Source: Nitratiruptor sp.
Lineage (GTDB): Bacteria; Campylobacterota; Campylobacteria; Campylobacterales; Nitratiruptoraceae
Reading direction: 5' to 3'
NCBI GenBank assembly: GCA_015494535.1
Contig: WGBC01000026.1
Span: forward strand, 1-64,000
DNA length: 64,000 nt
Shown in pieces: positions 29,347-37,770 of this stretch. The notes under the pieces were generated by a model. The model ran no database searches. It was not told the origin of the DNA and saw only the letters and a program-made list of their open reading frames with translations. The position numbers were made by a program, and so were the translations under genes. Position 1 is the stretch's first letter. Every line of letters starts with the position of its first letter.

Positions 29347-30836
29347 TGAAGAAGATTTTGCCACTACTGCTTTTTATTGCGATGATGTTGCAAGGCTCCG
29401 AAGAGTGCTCATCGAGGCTTTTTACTTTGCAGACCGCACCCAATGTCAAAATTGGCGAAATCGTAGCAAACATAGCAGATGAGTGCTCATTGAGCGTACT
29501 TGTCAAAGACTCCTCCGCAAGAAAGAAGCTTCGACAAAGCGTAGGCAAACTCTATCTCAAAAACGTCTCCTTGCAACGATTGCTCGATATCATCCTGAAA
29601 GAGCATGAGCTTACATACGATCTTGAAGAGAATATCCTCAAAATCCGATACCTTGTCACCAAAACCTTCAAACTCGACTACGTCACCTCCAAAAGAGAGG
29701 GCAAGACGGTCACTGACGCTTCAGTGGACGTAGGCGGCGTGGTGCAAAACTCAGGTTCCACTACCAAAAAAACGCGGGATGTAAACATCATCTCTTCGCA
29801 AGATAGCTTCGATTTTTGGAAGAATATAGAAGAAGAGATCTTCAACATCCTCAACCGCCCAGGCGACGAGTACAATGCCTCCAAACCCATAGTCAATCCT
29901 AGTGCAGGGCTCGTGACCGTAACCGCTACGCAAAGGCAGATCGATCGTGTACAACACTATATCGATGAGATAGAAAAGCGCCTACACAAAGAGGTGCTTA
30001 TCGATGTCTCCATTTTGGCAGTTTTTTACAACAAAAATCTCACAACCGGCATCGATTGGAGCCGCTTCAACCTCACCTTCAACGGGCAGCAAGATGCCAG
30101 CGGCACTTTTTCTCCTACCAATCCGTTAGCAACATACCAAAGCGTCGGTGTGGGAACGAACTTCAAAAATATCGATTTTGCCAGCACTGCCACGGCGGTC
30201 ATAAACGCATCTCTCAATCTTAGCGGCATCATCGACTTTTTGCAAAAAAATGGCAAAGTCGTCACCCTCTCCAACCCAAAAATCCTCACCCTCAACAACC
30301 AGCCGGCCATTATTACTATCGGAGACAATATCAATTACAACGTGCCAACCTCCATAACTATTAGTGCACAAGGCTATTTAGGTCAAAAAGCCTATACTCC
30401 TTCTTCCATTTTCGTAGGGATTTTACTCAATATCACACCAGAAATCACAGAAAACAATGAGATTATTTTGCGTATTAATCCATCAATATCTGAGTTGAGA
30501 AATCCAGAAGACCTCTACAAAAGTGATTTAAATGGTTTTAGAGAAATAGCTCCAGATACGAAAGAGAAAAAGATCTCCTCAGTTGTCAAAGTAAAAGATG
30601 GCTCTACGCTCATCCTTGGAGGGCTCATCTCCAATACCAAAAATTTCATGATCAATGGCGTGCCGGTCTTAAAAGATATACCTTTTTTTGGTAATCTATT
30701 CAAAAGCAAAAAAAGAGACAACCAGCGCTTCGAACTTGTTTTTGTGTTGAAGCCTAAAATCATCGATGAAGAGGAAGATTTCGATATCTCATTAAAAGAT
30801 CTGGGGTATGAAAAACTAAAAAATGCACAACAATGA
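29343..30836 (+). CDS. mshL: Secretin, MshL/PilQ family
   Basis: STN domain; VLIDVSILAVFYNKNLTTGIDWSRF; VVTLSNPKILTLNNQPAIITIGDNINY; SSVVKVKDGSTLILGGLISNTK...GVPVLKDIPFFGNLFKSKKR. Confidence 0.92.
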   Translation: MMKKILPLLLFIAMMLQGSEECSSRLFTLQTAPNVKIGEIVANIADECSLSVLVKDSSARKKLRQSVGKLYLKNVSLQRLLDIILKEHELTYDLEENILKIRYLVTKTFKLDYVTSKREGKTVTDASVDVGGVVQNSGSTTKKTRDVNIISSQDSFDFWKNIEEEIFNILNRPGDEYNASKPIVNPSAGLVTVTATQRQIDRVQHYIDEIEKRLHKEVLIDVSILAVFYNKNLTTGIDWSRFNLTFNGQQDASGTFSPTNPLATYQSVGVGTNFKNIDFASTATAVINASLNLSGIIDFLQKNGKVVTLSNPKILTLNNQPAIITIGDNINYNVPTSITISAQGYLGQKAYTPSSIFVGILLNITPEITENNEIILRINPSISELRNPEDLYKSDLNGFREIAPDTKEKKISSVVKVKDGSTLILGGLISNTKNFMINGVPVLKDIPFFGNLFKSKKRDNQRFELVFVLKPKIIDEEEDFDISLKDLGYEKLKNAQQ

Positions 30837-31608
30837 AAATATTTACAAAGCGGCTAAAGAGATATTTTATGAAAGCAGCGATCCGAAAGATTTCGTAGCG
30901 ATAGACTCCAATATAGTCCAGCTGGAATCCCTCAAATCTTCTATAGCAGATAGATTCAAATTCATTCTCCTCACTGGCGAGCCGGGTGTGGGCAAAAGCA
31001 TGCTGCTAAGAAGAGCCCACTATGAGCTGGGAAACGATGAGATAATGCTAATTGATCATCCATTTTTTTCTTTGCAAGAATTGCAAAAAGAACTCTCCCA
31101 AAGGCTTTTTGGTAAAGAGGTGGATCTCTTACAAACAGCAAAAGAGTCCCAAAAGGTTTTTACCATCTTTTTGGATGAAGTGCAGCTATACGGGGATGAG
31201 CTTTTGGAATATCTCAGGCTTCTTAGCGACACCCAAAGGTTTCGCTTCGTCTTGGCTCTACATACCGATAAACAGAGCGAGAAACTGCAACAAAAACATT
31301 TCTCCACAAGGACATACAAAACACTCCACCTCACCCCTCCAAACTGGCAGGAGCTGCAAATCTATATCCAAAAGAAGCTTTTACATGCCTCCCTCAACGA
31401 TATCGCTAGAGGTATTGACGCAAAAAGAACCAAAAAGATTCATCACTTCACCAAAGGCAATCTGCGTCAAACGGACAAATTTTTGGCCACACTTTTCGAT
31501 ATACTAGATTTTTTCTATACTAACTATCCATCCAAAATCGATACGCAAAAGATTCCAGTAAAATATATCGAAATGAGCGCTATACATTTAGGATTGCTCC
31601 GTGCATGA
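30823..31608 (+). CDS. mshM: AAA ATPase, MshM/ExeA-like
   Basis: LLTGEPGVGKSMLLRRAHYEL Walker A; FTIFLDEVQLYGDELLEYLRLLSD Walker B. Confidence 0.82.
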   Translation: MHNNENIYKAAKEIFYESSDPKDFVAIDSNIVQLESLKSSIADRFKFILLTGEPGVGKSMLLRRAHYELGNDEIMLIDHPFFSLQELQKELSQRLFGKEVDLLQTAKESQKVFTIFLDEVQLYGDELLEYLRLLSDTQRFRFVLALHTDKQSEKLQQKHFSTRTYKTLHLTPPNWQELQIYIQKKLLHASLNDIARGIDAKRTKKIHHFTKGNLRQTDKFLATLFDILDFFYTNYPSKIDTQKIPVKYIEMSAIHLGLLRA

Positions 31609-32203
31609 GTATGAACTATTAGAAAAGAGATGGCAAAAGTATCGCTACAAAAAGCTTCTTGTCAAAGGGCTTTTCACCACAGCTTTGATAGCGCTTGCAA
31701 GCTTACTTTTGACATGGAAAAGCGTGAGCAAATTTGAGCCAACTTCGCCAAAAGCCAAGGTCACCAACTATCTTGCGCCTTCGCTGGATTTCGAAAAACA
31801 TCTCCTTGCAAAAAAAACGGCTCAAAGCAGACCTTCCAAACCGTCCCAACCTATAAAAAAAGCGAAAAAACCAAACACCTCCCACCTTGCAATCAGCGCC
31901 ACAAAGCTTACGTTACCCCAAATGCTGCAAAATTACAAAAAGCATCCATCCATCGATCTTGCCAACATGATAGCAAACGAGTATTATCAGCAAAAAGAGT
32001 ACCAAAAAGCGATGAAATGGGCCATCAAAGCCAATGAATTCGACAAAGAAAACGAGCAAAGCTGGATACTCTATGCCAAAAGCGCATACAAATTAGGCCA
32101 GAAGCAAAAAGCTATAAACGCCCTCAAAATCTACCTTCGCAAACACCCATCCAAAAGAGTCAAAAAGCTTCTTTCCCAAATGATGCAGAAGGATTCGCTA
32201 TGA
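31601..32203 (+). CDS. TPR protein, MshN-like
   Basis: N-terminal TM, Pro/Lys linker, two TPR-like repeats; position. Confidence 0.65.
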   Translation: MHEYELLEKRWQKYRYKKLLVKGLFTTALIALASLLLTWKSVSKFEPTSPKAKVTNYLAPSLDFEKHLLAKKTAQSRPSKPSQPIKKAKKPNTSHLAISATKLTLPQMLQNYKKHPSIDLANMIANEYYQQKEYQKAMKWAIKANEFDKENEQSWILYAKSAYKLGQKQKAINALKIYLRKHPSKRVKKLLSQMMQKDSL

Positions 32204-32742
32204 AAAAAATCCTTTTATCACTCTTTTTGGCCACCTTGCTGCTTGCCGACGTGCAGACCCTCATCCAAAAATATAAACAAGGCGATTACAAATATGTCTG
32301 CCTCAATGGATACAAACTCTTTTCCAAACTTAAAAAGGATGAAGACCTTGTGAGTATGTATGCTTTTTCTTGCCTCAAAGCAGACTACATCAATAGGCTG
32401 GCCGTGCCTATTCTCATCCTTGGCAAAACACCAGCATCACGTAAAAACAGGGCGTACTTCTCTTTGATACTAGCGCAAAAAAACCTACTCATATCGGCTT
32501 TGAGCGATCATGAAGAATTCACCGGTCTCAATGTCCCAAACACCGATCACATCATCTCAAAAGTCTTCAATCTCTATTTTCAAAAAAAATATAAAAAATC
32601 CGATAATGCATACATCATACGCGATCCTAAAATTGCCGGAGTTGAATATAGAGTCTTTATCGTCAAAAAATCTTCGATTCCCTATTTGCGAATCGATGTA
32701 TATAAAAACGGCAAAAAAATAGATACCCATCTCTACAGGTGA
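32200..32742 (+). CDS. Exported hypothetical protein within pilus locus
   Basis: Signal peptide MKKILLSLFLATLLLADVQT; 4-nt overlap with preceding gene. Confidence 0.55.
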   Translation: MKKILLSLFLATLLLADVQTLIQKYKQGDYKYVCLNGYKLFSKLKKDEDLVSMYAFSCLKADYINRLAVPILILGKTPASRKNRAYFSLILAQKNLLISALSDHEEFTGLNVPNTDHIISKVFNLYFQKKYKKSDNAYIIRDPKIAGVEYRVFIVKKSSIPYLRIDVYKNGKKIDTHLYR

Positions 32743-32746
32743 AACG

Positions 32747-34489
32747 ATGAACAATAGATTACTCGATACCCTTATAGCGAACCTGCATCTAGACGATCAT
32801 GATGTGGCAAACATCAAAAGCAACCTCTCAAGTATCAAAAATAGCATCTATTTTCTCATCAATCGAGAATTTGTTACCGAAAAAGAGCTCATCAAGCTCA
32901 TAGCGAAAAATCTGCGAGAGGGAAAACTCTCCATAGAGGATCTGGATGAGTTACCAAATGATTTGATAGAGAAAATCCTCAAAGAGTACGCCAATATTTT
33001 AAACATCGAGTATGTAGATCTCGATACCTACGACATCGATCTCAAAATAGCCACGAAAGCGCCTTTGAACCAGCTCAAAAAGTATCGAGTCTTGCCACTC
33101 AAAGAGAGCGAAATAAACATTCTAGCGGCTATCAGCGATCCAATAGATATCGCCGCGCAAGAAGCAGCCCAGAGGCTATTTCCAAAAAAGCCAATCAAGT
33201 TCGTGCTATCGAGCAAGCTACAGATCGAAAACTTTCTCAACAAACTCGAACTCAACGAAAATATCAAAGAGTTCATCAATGAAATCCGCCAAGATCTCCA
33301 GCAAGGTGGTGCAAACAGAAACGAATTGGAAGAATCGAGCGCGGTGTTGCGCTTAATAGAAGCCATCTTAAAGACTGCGATACTCTCGCGCGCCAGCGAT
33401 ATCCATATCGAGCCAACAGAAAACAACTGCGTCGTGCGCACGAGGATAGATGGCATTTTGAACGAAAAATTCATATTCGACAAAGATATCTACCCTCCCC
33501 TCTCTTCCCGCCTCAAACTCATGGCGAATCTCGATATCGCCGAAAAGAGAAAACCGCAAGATGGAAGATTTAGCGAAACGATACTTGGCAAAGAGTACGA
33601 TTTTAGGATTTCGACCCTGCCGATAGTATCTGGCGAGTCCATCGTAATGAGGATTTTGGACAAGTCAAAAGCGATGATCCCTCTTGAAGAAGCGGGTATG
33701 AGCGCCTATAACTTCGAGATTTTCACCAAAGCCCTCAAGACGCCTTATGGCATCATTCTTGTCACGGGACCTACTGGAAGCGGTAAATCTACCACCCTTT
33801 ATGGCGCGCTCAATATGCTGCGCAGCGTTGAAAAGAAGATAATCACCGTAGAAGATCCTGTGGAATACCAAATAAATCTCGTTCAACAAGCTCAAGTCAA
33901 CCCAAAAATAGGATTTACCTTCGCTTCTGCCCTTCGATCCATTCTTCGCCAAGACCCGGACATCATTATGATTGGTGAGATTCGCGATGAAGAGACGATA
34001 CGCATAGCAGTCCAAGCGGCACTTACTGGCCACTTGGTGCTCTCCACGCTCCATACCAACGATGCGATAAGTGCCATCAACAGGATGATCGACATGGGCA
34101 TAGAGCCATATCTCGTCAGCGGCGCACTCATCGCCATCGAGGCCCAAAGGCTCGTGAGAAAAATTTGTCCATACTGCAAGATAGAGACGGAGTTGCAACC
34201 ATCCATCTACAACGAAATCAAACCCTATCTGCCACAAAGTTATAAATTTTTCAAAGGCAAAGGGTGTAAACATTGCGACTTTACCGGCTATAGCGGCAGG
34301 GAGATGATCAGCGAGGTATTCAAGGTAGACGAAGAGATTGCAAGAATGATCGCTAAAGAGGAGAGTAAAGAGAAAATCTACCAAAAAGCTTTGGAAAAAG
34401 GTTTCAAATCGATGCTAGTCGATGGTATCAACAAAGCGATCGAGGGTTCAACCAGCGTAGAAGAAGTCTTGAGGGTAACGAGGCTGTAA
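32747..34489 (+). CDS. mshE: Type II/IV secretion ATPase, GspE/PilB/MshE family
   Basis: GIILVTGPTGSGKSTTLYGALNMLRSVEKKIITVEDPVEYQI, QVNPKIGFTFASALRSILRQDPDIIMIGEIRDEET, CPYC...CKHCDFTGYSGR. Confidence 0.95.
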   Translation: MNNRLLDTLIANLHLDDHDVANIKSNLSSIKNSIYFLINREFVTEKELIKLIAKNLREGKLSIEDLDELPNDLIEKILKEYANILNIEYVDLDTYDIDLKIATKAPLNQLKKYRVLPLKESEINILAAISDPIDIAAQEAAQRLFPKKPIKFVLSSKLQIENFLNKLELNENIKEFINEIRQDLQQGGANRNELEESSAVLRLIEAILKTAILSRASDIHIEPTENNCVVRTRIDGILNEKFIFDKDIYPPLSSRLKLMANLDIAEKRKPQDGRFSETILGKEYDFRISTLPIVSGESIVMRILDKSKAMIPLEEAGMSAYNFEIFTKALKTPYGIILVTGPTGSGKSTTLYGALNMLRSVEKKIITVEDPVEYQINLVQQAQVNPKIGFTFASALRSILRQDPDIIMIGEIRDEETIRIAVQAALTGHLVLSTLHTNDAISAINRMIDMGIEPYLVSGALIAIEAQRLVRKICPYCKIETELQPSIYNEIKPYLPQSYKFFKGKGCKHCDFTGYSGREMISEVFKVDEEIARMIAKEESKEKIYQKALEKGFKSMLVDGINKAIEGSTSVEEVLRVTRL

Positions 34490-35733
34490 TGAGATATTTC
34501 AATGTTCAAGTCCTGGCAAAAGGCAAAAAGAGCACCCTGCTTATCAAATCGGAAGATAAGAAAGAGGCAATTGAGAAAGCCAAGCTCAAAGCCAATGGCA
34601 TCGTCCTAAAAATCGAAGAGACCTCCCAGCCTGCGGAAGAGAGGATCAAGGAGTTCAAAAAGGCACTCGCCTCATTCAAAAAAAGCAAGATCAAACGAAG
34701 CGATCTCATCGCCACCATCAGGCAACTTGCCGTCATGGCAAATGCAGGTATTCCTTTGCACGATGCATTGACTGAAATCGCACACTCCACCACCAATATG
34801 CACTTGCAAGCTATTTTGCTCGATGTTGCCGAAAGCATCAACGCAGGTATCAGCCTCTCCCAAGCTATGGAAAAATATAAAAATCAGCTTGGCAATCTCA
34901 CTATTACCCTTGTCAGGCTTGGAGAGCAGACAGGCGATATGGCGTATGCCCTCTTTACGCTCGCCGATATTTTGGAAAAAATAGACGAGAACGTAAGAAA
35001 ATTCAAAAAAGCCATCCGCTATCCCCTCATTACCCTAGGTGCCATGGCAATCGCCTTTACGATTCTCATCAGCTACGTAGTGCCAAAATTTAAGTCTATT
35101 TTCGAGAAATTTCATGCAGAACTGCCTCTGCCAACAAAAATCCTCCTTTGGCTCGAGCATGCATTCAACACCTATGGGCCCTACATACTGCTAATCCTAA
35201 TCCTTGGGATATTCATTATTATGTTTTTGTACAAAACCAACAAAGATTTCAAAAAGCAGCTCGATACACTCTTTATGCGTATATACCTGCTCAAAAACAT
35301 CATTTACTACTCCCAACTCAACCGCTTCATGCTCATTTTCTCCGAGCTCATCAAAGCTGGCATCCCCGTGGTAGAAGCTTTGGAAAACTCCGTAGCTATG
35401 GTGGACAATGCCTACATGCGCGAAAAGCTGGAAATCGTCAAAACCATGGTGGAGAAGGGATCGTCCATCGAGGAGGCGTTTGCGCAGACCAATCTTTTCG
35501 AGAATATGATTTTGCAAATGATTGCGGCAGGTGAGACAAGCGGGCAGCTTGATAGCATGCTGCAAAAGATCACGGAGTATTATGGTATGAAGTTCGACTA
35601 TATTCTAGACAACCTCTCAAGCTATATCGAGCCAATCATGCTGGCCATCATTGCGGCAATGGTATTGCTGCTTGCACTTGGTATATTCTTGCCGATGTGG
35701 GATATGGCAAAAGTGGTGCAAGGTGGGGCTTAA
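34489..35733 (+). CDS. mshG: Type II secretion F / PilC / MshG family platform protein
   Basis: LIATIRQLAVMANAGIPLHDALTEIA, LVRLGEQTGDMAYALFTLADILEK, MIAAGETSGQLDSMLQKIT. Confidence 0.94.
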   Translation: MRYFNVQVLAKGKKSTLLIKSEDKKEAIEKAKLKANGIVLKIEETSQPAEERIKEFKKALASFKKSKIKRSDLIATIRQLAVMANAGIPLHDALTEIAHSTTNMHLQAILLDVAESINAGISLSQAMEKYKNQLGNLTITLVRLGEQTGDMAYALFTLADILEKIDENVRKFKKAIRYPLITLGAMAIAFTILISYVVPKFKSIFEKFHAELPLPTKILLWLEHAFNTYGPYILLILILGIFIIMFLYKTNKDFKKQLDTLFMRIYLLKNIIYYSQLNRFMLIFSELIKAGIPVVEALENSVAMVDNAYMREKLEIVKTMVEKGSSIEEAFAQTNLFENMILQMIAAGETSGQLDSMLQKITEYYGMKFDYILDNLSSYIEPIMLAIIAAMVLLLALGIFLPMWDMAKVVQGGA

Positions 35734-37709
35734 AGAAGCCCTGCTTCTTTGAGAAAACGAGAAGGCAGAAACTCCACTCTTTTAATGCGATCGTATTTCG
35801 CGTAGCTTAGATACAAAATCTCCTTAGCTCTTGTTACGGCCACGTAAAAGAGCCTTCTCTCCTCTTCAATGGAACCGCTTTTGGCAGCGAGCTTGAGGTT
35901 TGGAAAGCGCCCTTCCATGAGATCGACTACATACACCTCCCTAAACTCCAAACCTTTGCTTGCATGAATACTGAGTAGATTCACTCCACTACCCTGCTCC
36001 ATCTCGCTGCTGCCAAGCACCATGGCGTTGTAGAAGCGATAGACATCTTCGTAGTTTCTTGCAAGATGTTCCATCAAAGCCACTCGCCTTGCAATTTTTT
36101 GCTTTGCCTCCTCAAATAGCGCTTCATCGATACTTCCATCTTTTCTCTTGGCCCTATTTGCAGCCAAAGAGTGGATGATAGCCTCAAAAATGGCGGAATC
36201 TCTTATATGCTGGATGAAACTCTCAGGTCTTTTCAAACGCAAACGAAAAAGCTTAGCCAATTCATCTAAAAATTTAGCTCCCTCTTGGGAGAGTTTTGGA
36301 TGTTTGAGGATAGGATTGTCCAAAATAGTTAAATCCTTGAACCTGCTTTTACTGCCAAGCTGCACGAAATCGTCAAAGAGTGCTAGCTGATAATTGCGCT
36401 CAGGCTTGCTAAAAGGATTGGCTATATCTATTGGACTCAGCAACCCCTTTTTTATATCCCCTTCCCCACAGCGCTGCAGTGCCTCGTAGAGATCTTTTGC
36501 GATATTGGAGCCTACCCCTTTTGCATACTGCAAAATATGAATAAATGCCAAGAGATCCTTTGGATTGATGAGAATCGCCAAGAGATCGAAAAGCGCTTGG
36601 ATCTCTTTCATATCAAATAGACTTCTACTCCCTTTTCTTTTGCATGTAATTCCTCTTTGACGAAGCGCCGCTTCAATTCCATCGGCACTGGCGTTGTTGC
36701 GAAAAATGACGGCAATCTCCTCTTTAGAAGTAAGGCTCACGCTAATCCTTGCGGCAATCGCCTCGTATTGGGCATAGAGATCCTCAAAGGCTAGAAGCTT
36801 TGGGGGATGGGCTTTTTTAAGATTCATCACTTCCAAACGCTTAGGATAAATCCTTTCATTGTTTGCTATGACTCTGTTTGCAAGATCGAGTATATACTTG
36901 GTGGATCGGTAGTTTTTGCTGAGATTGAAGACTTTGGCTTTGGGATAGCGCTTGGTAAATGAGGCGATGATATCGATATTTGCGCCATTGAAGGCATAAA
37001 TGCTTTGATCGTAATCCCCTACGCAAAAGAGCGAATCGAATCTGATGGCATCCAAAAAAGAGGCTTGCAAATTGTTGGTATCTTGATACTCATCCACTAG
37101 AACTTCCACAAAACTCTTAATATCTTCTTTTCGTCTAATCACCTCCAAAAGCAAATCATTGAAACTCAAAAAACCATACGATGCTTTAAGATCTTCATAT
37201 TCTTGCACAATATCTTCATAAATTGGAGCCAAAGGGGCATGTTCTGGGTTTTTACGCTCTATCCACTCCCCAAAGCTCATATCTAGACTGCTGTTTTGAT
37301 AGTAGGAGTAGTATTCATAAAGTGAGCTTGCGGCATATGGCTTGAGTTCAAGCCTTTGAAAATCCCTTTTCTCATATATGCTTTTGAAAAGGGTTTTAAG
37401 CTCCTTTGGAGGCTTTAACACCAGATTGCTATCGATATTTTTAAGCCAGCGATAACTTACGGCATGAAACGTTCCGGCTTCTATCTTTTTGGCCTCTTTG
37501 GGAAATTTTCGCTCAACCCTTTTTATCATCTCGGCAGCCGCTTTATTGGTAAACGTCAAAAGCAATATATCCTCTGGCTGTACCCCTTGCATAAGGAGTT
37601 TTTCTATCCTGGCTACAATCGTGCTGGTTTTGCCCGTACCCGCACTTGCAATCACAAGATTGTATCCCAAAGGTGCATCGACGGCGGCTTGCTGTTCGGC
37701 GTTGAGCAT
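35730..37709 (-). CDS. UvrD/Rep-family ATP-dependent DNA helicase
   Basis: LNAEQQAAVDAPLGYNLVIASAGTGKTSTIVARIEKLL, LLLTFTNKAAAEMIKRV, VDEYQDTN, YDQSIYAFNGAN, LLSIHASKGLEF, YVAVTRAKEILYLSY. Confidence 0.95.
   Translation of the reverse strand: MLNAEQQAAVDAPLGYNLVIASAGTGKTSTIVARIEKLLMQGVQPEDILLLTFTNKAAAEMIKRVERKFPKEAKKIEAGTFHAVSYRWLKNIDSNLVLKPPKELKTLFKSIYEKRDFQRLELKPYAASSLYEYYSYYQNSSLDMSFGEWIERKNPEHAPLAPIYEDIVQEYEDLKASYGFLSFNDLLLEVIRRKEDIKSFVEVLVDEYQDTNNLQASFLDAIRFDSLFCVGDYDQSIYAFNGANIDIIASFTKRYPKAKVFNLSKNYRSTKYILDLANRVIANNERIYPKRLEVMNLKKAHPPKLLAFEDLYAQYEAIAARISVSLTSKEEIAVIFRNNASADGIEAALRQRGITCKRKGSRSLFDMKEIQALFDLLAILINPKDLLAFIHILQYAKGVGSNIAKDLYEALQRCGEGDIKKGLLSPIDIANPFSKPERNYQLALFDDFVQLGSKSRFKDLTILDNPILKHPKLSQEGAKFLDELAKLFRLRLKRPESFIQHIRDSAIFEAIIHSLAANRAKRKDGSIDEALFEEAKQKIARRVALMEHLARNYEDVYRFYNAMVLGSSEMEQGSGVNLLSIHASKGLEFREVYVVDLMEGRFPNLKLAAKSGSIEEERRLFYVAVTRAKEILYLSYAKYDRIKRVEFLPSRFLKEAGLL
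35732..35750. terminator. Hairpin between convergent genes, possible bidirectional terminator
   Basis: AAAGAAGC-CCT-GCTTCTTT perfect 8-bp arms. Confidence 0.45.
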
Positions 37710-37770
37710 TCACTATCCTTAAGTAATTTTTTGGTAAAATCGGGCAAAATTTTTAGCGTAAAGGTTATTG

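Noticed and set aside
33665-34384. 239-aa minus-strand ORF opposite mshE
   Set aside because: Antisense shadow of the conserved GspE/PilB ATPase; no recognisable motifs or RBS.
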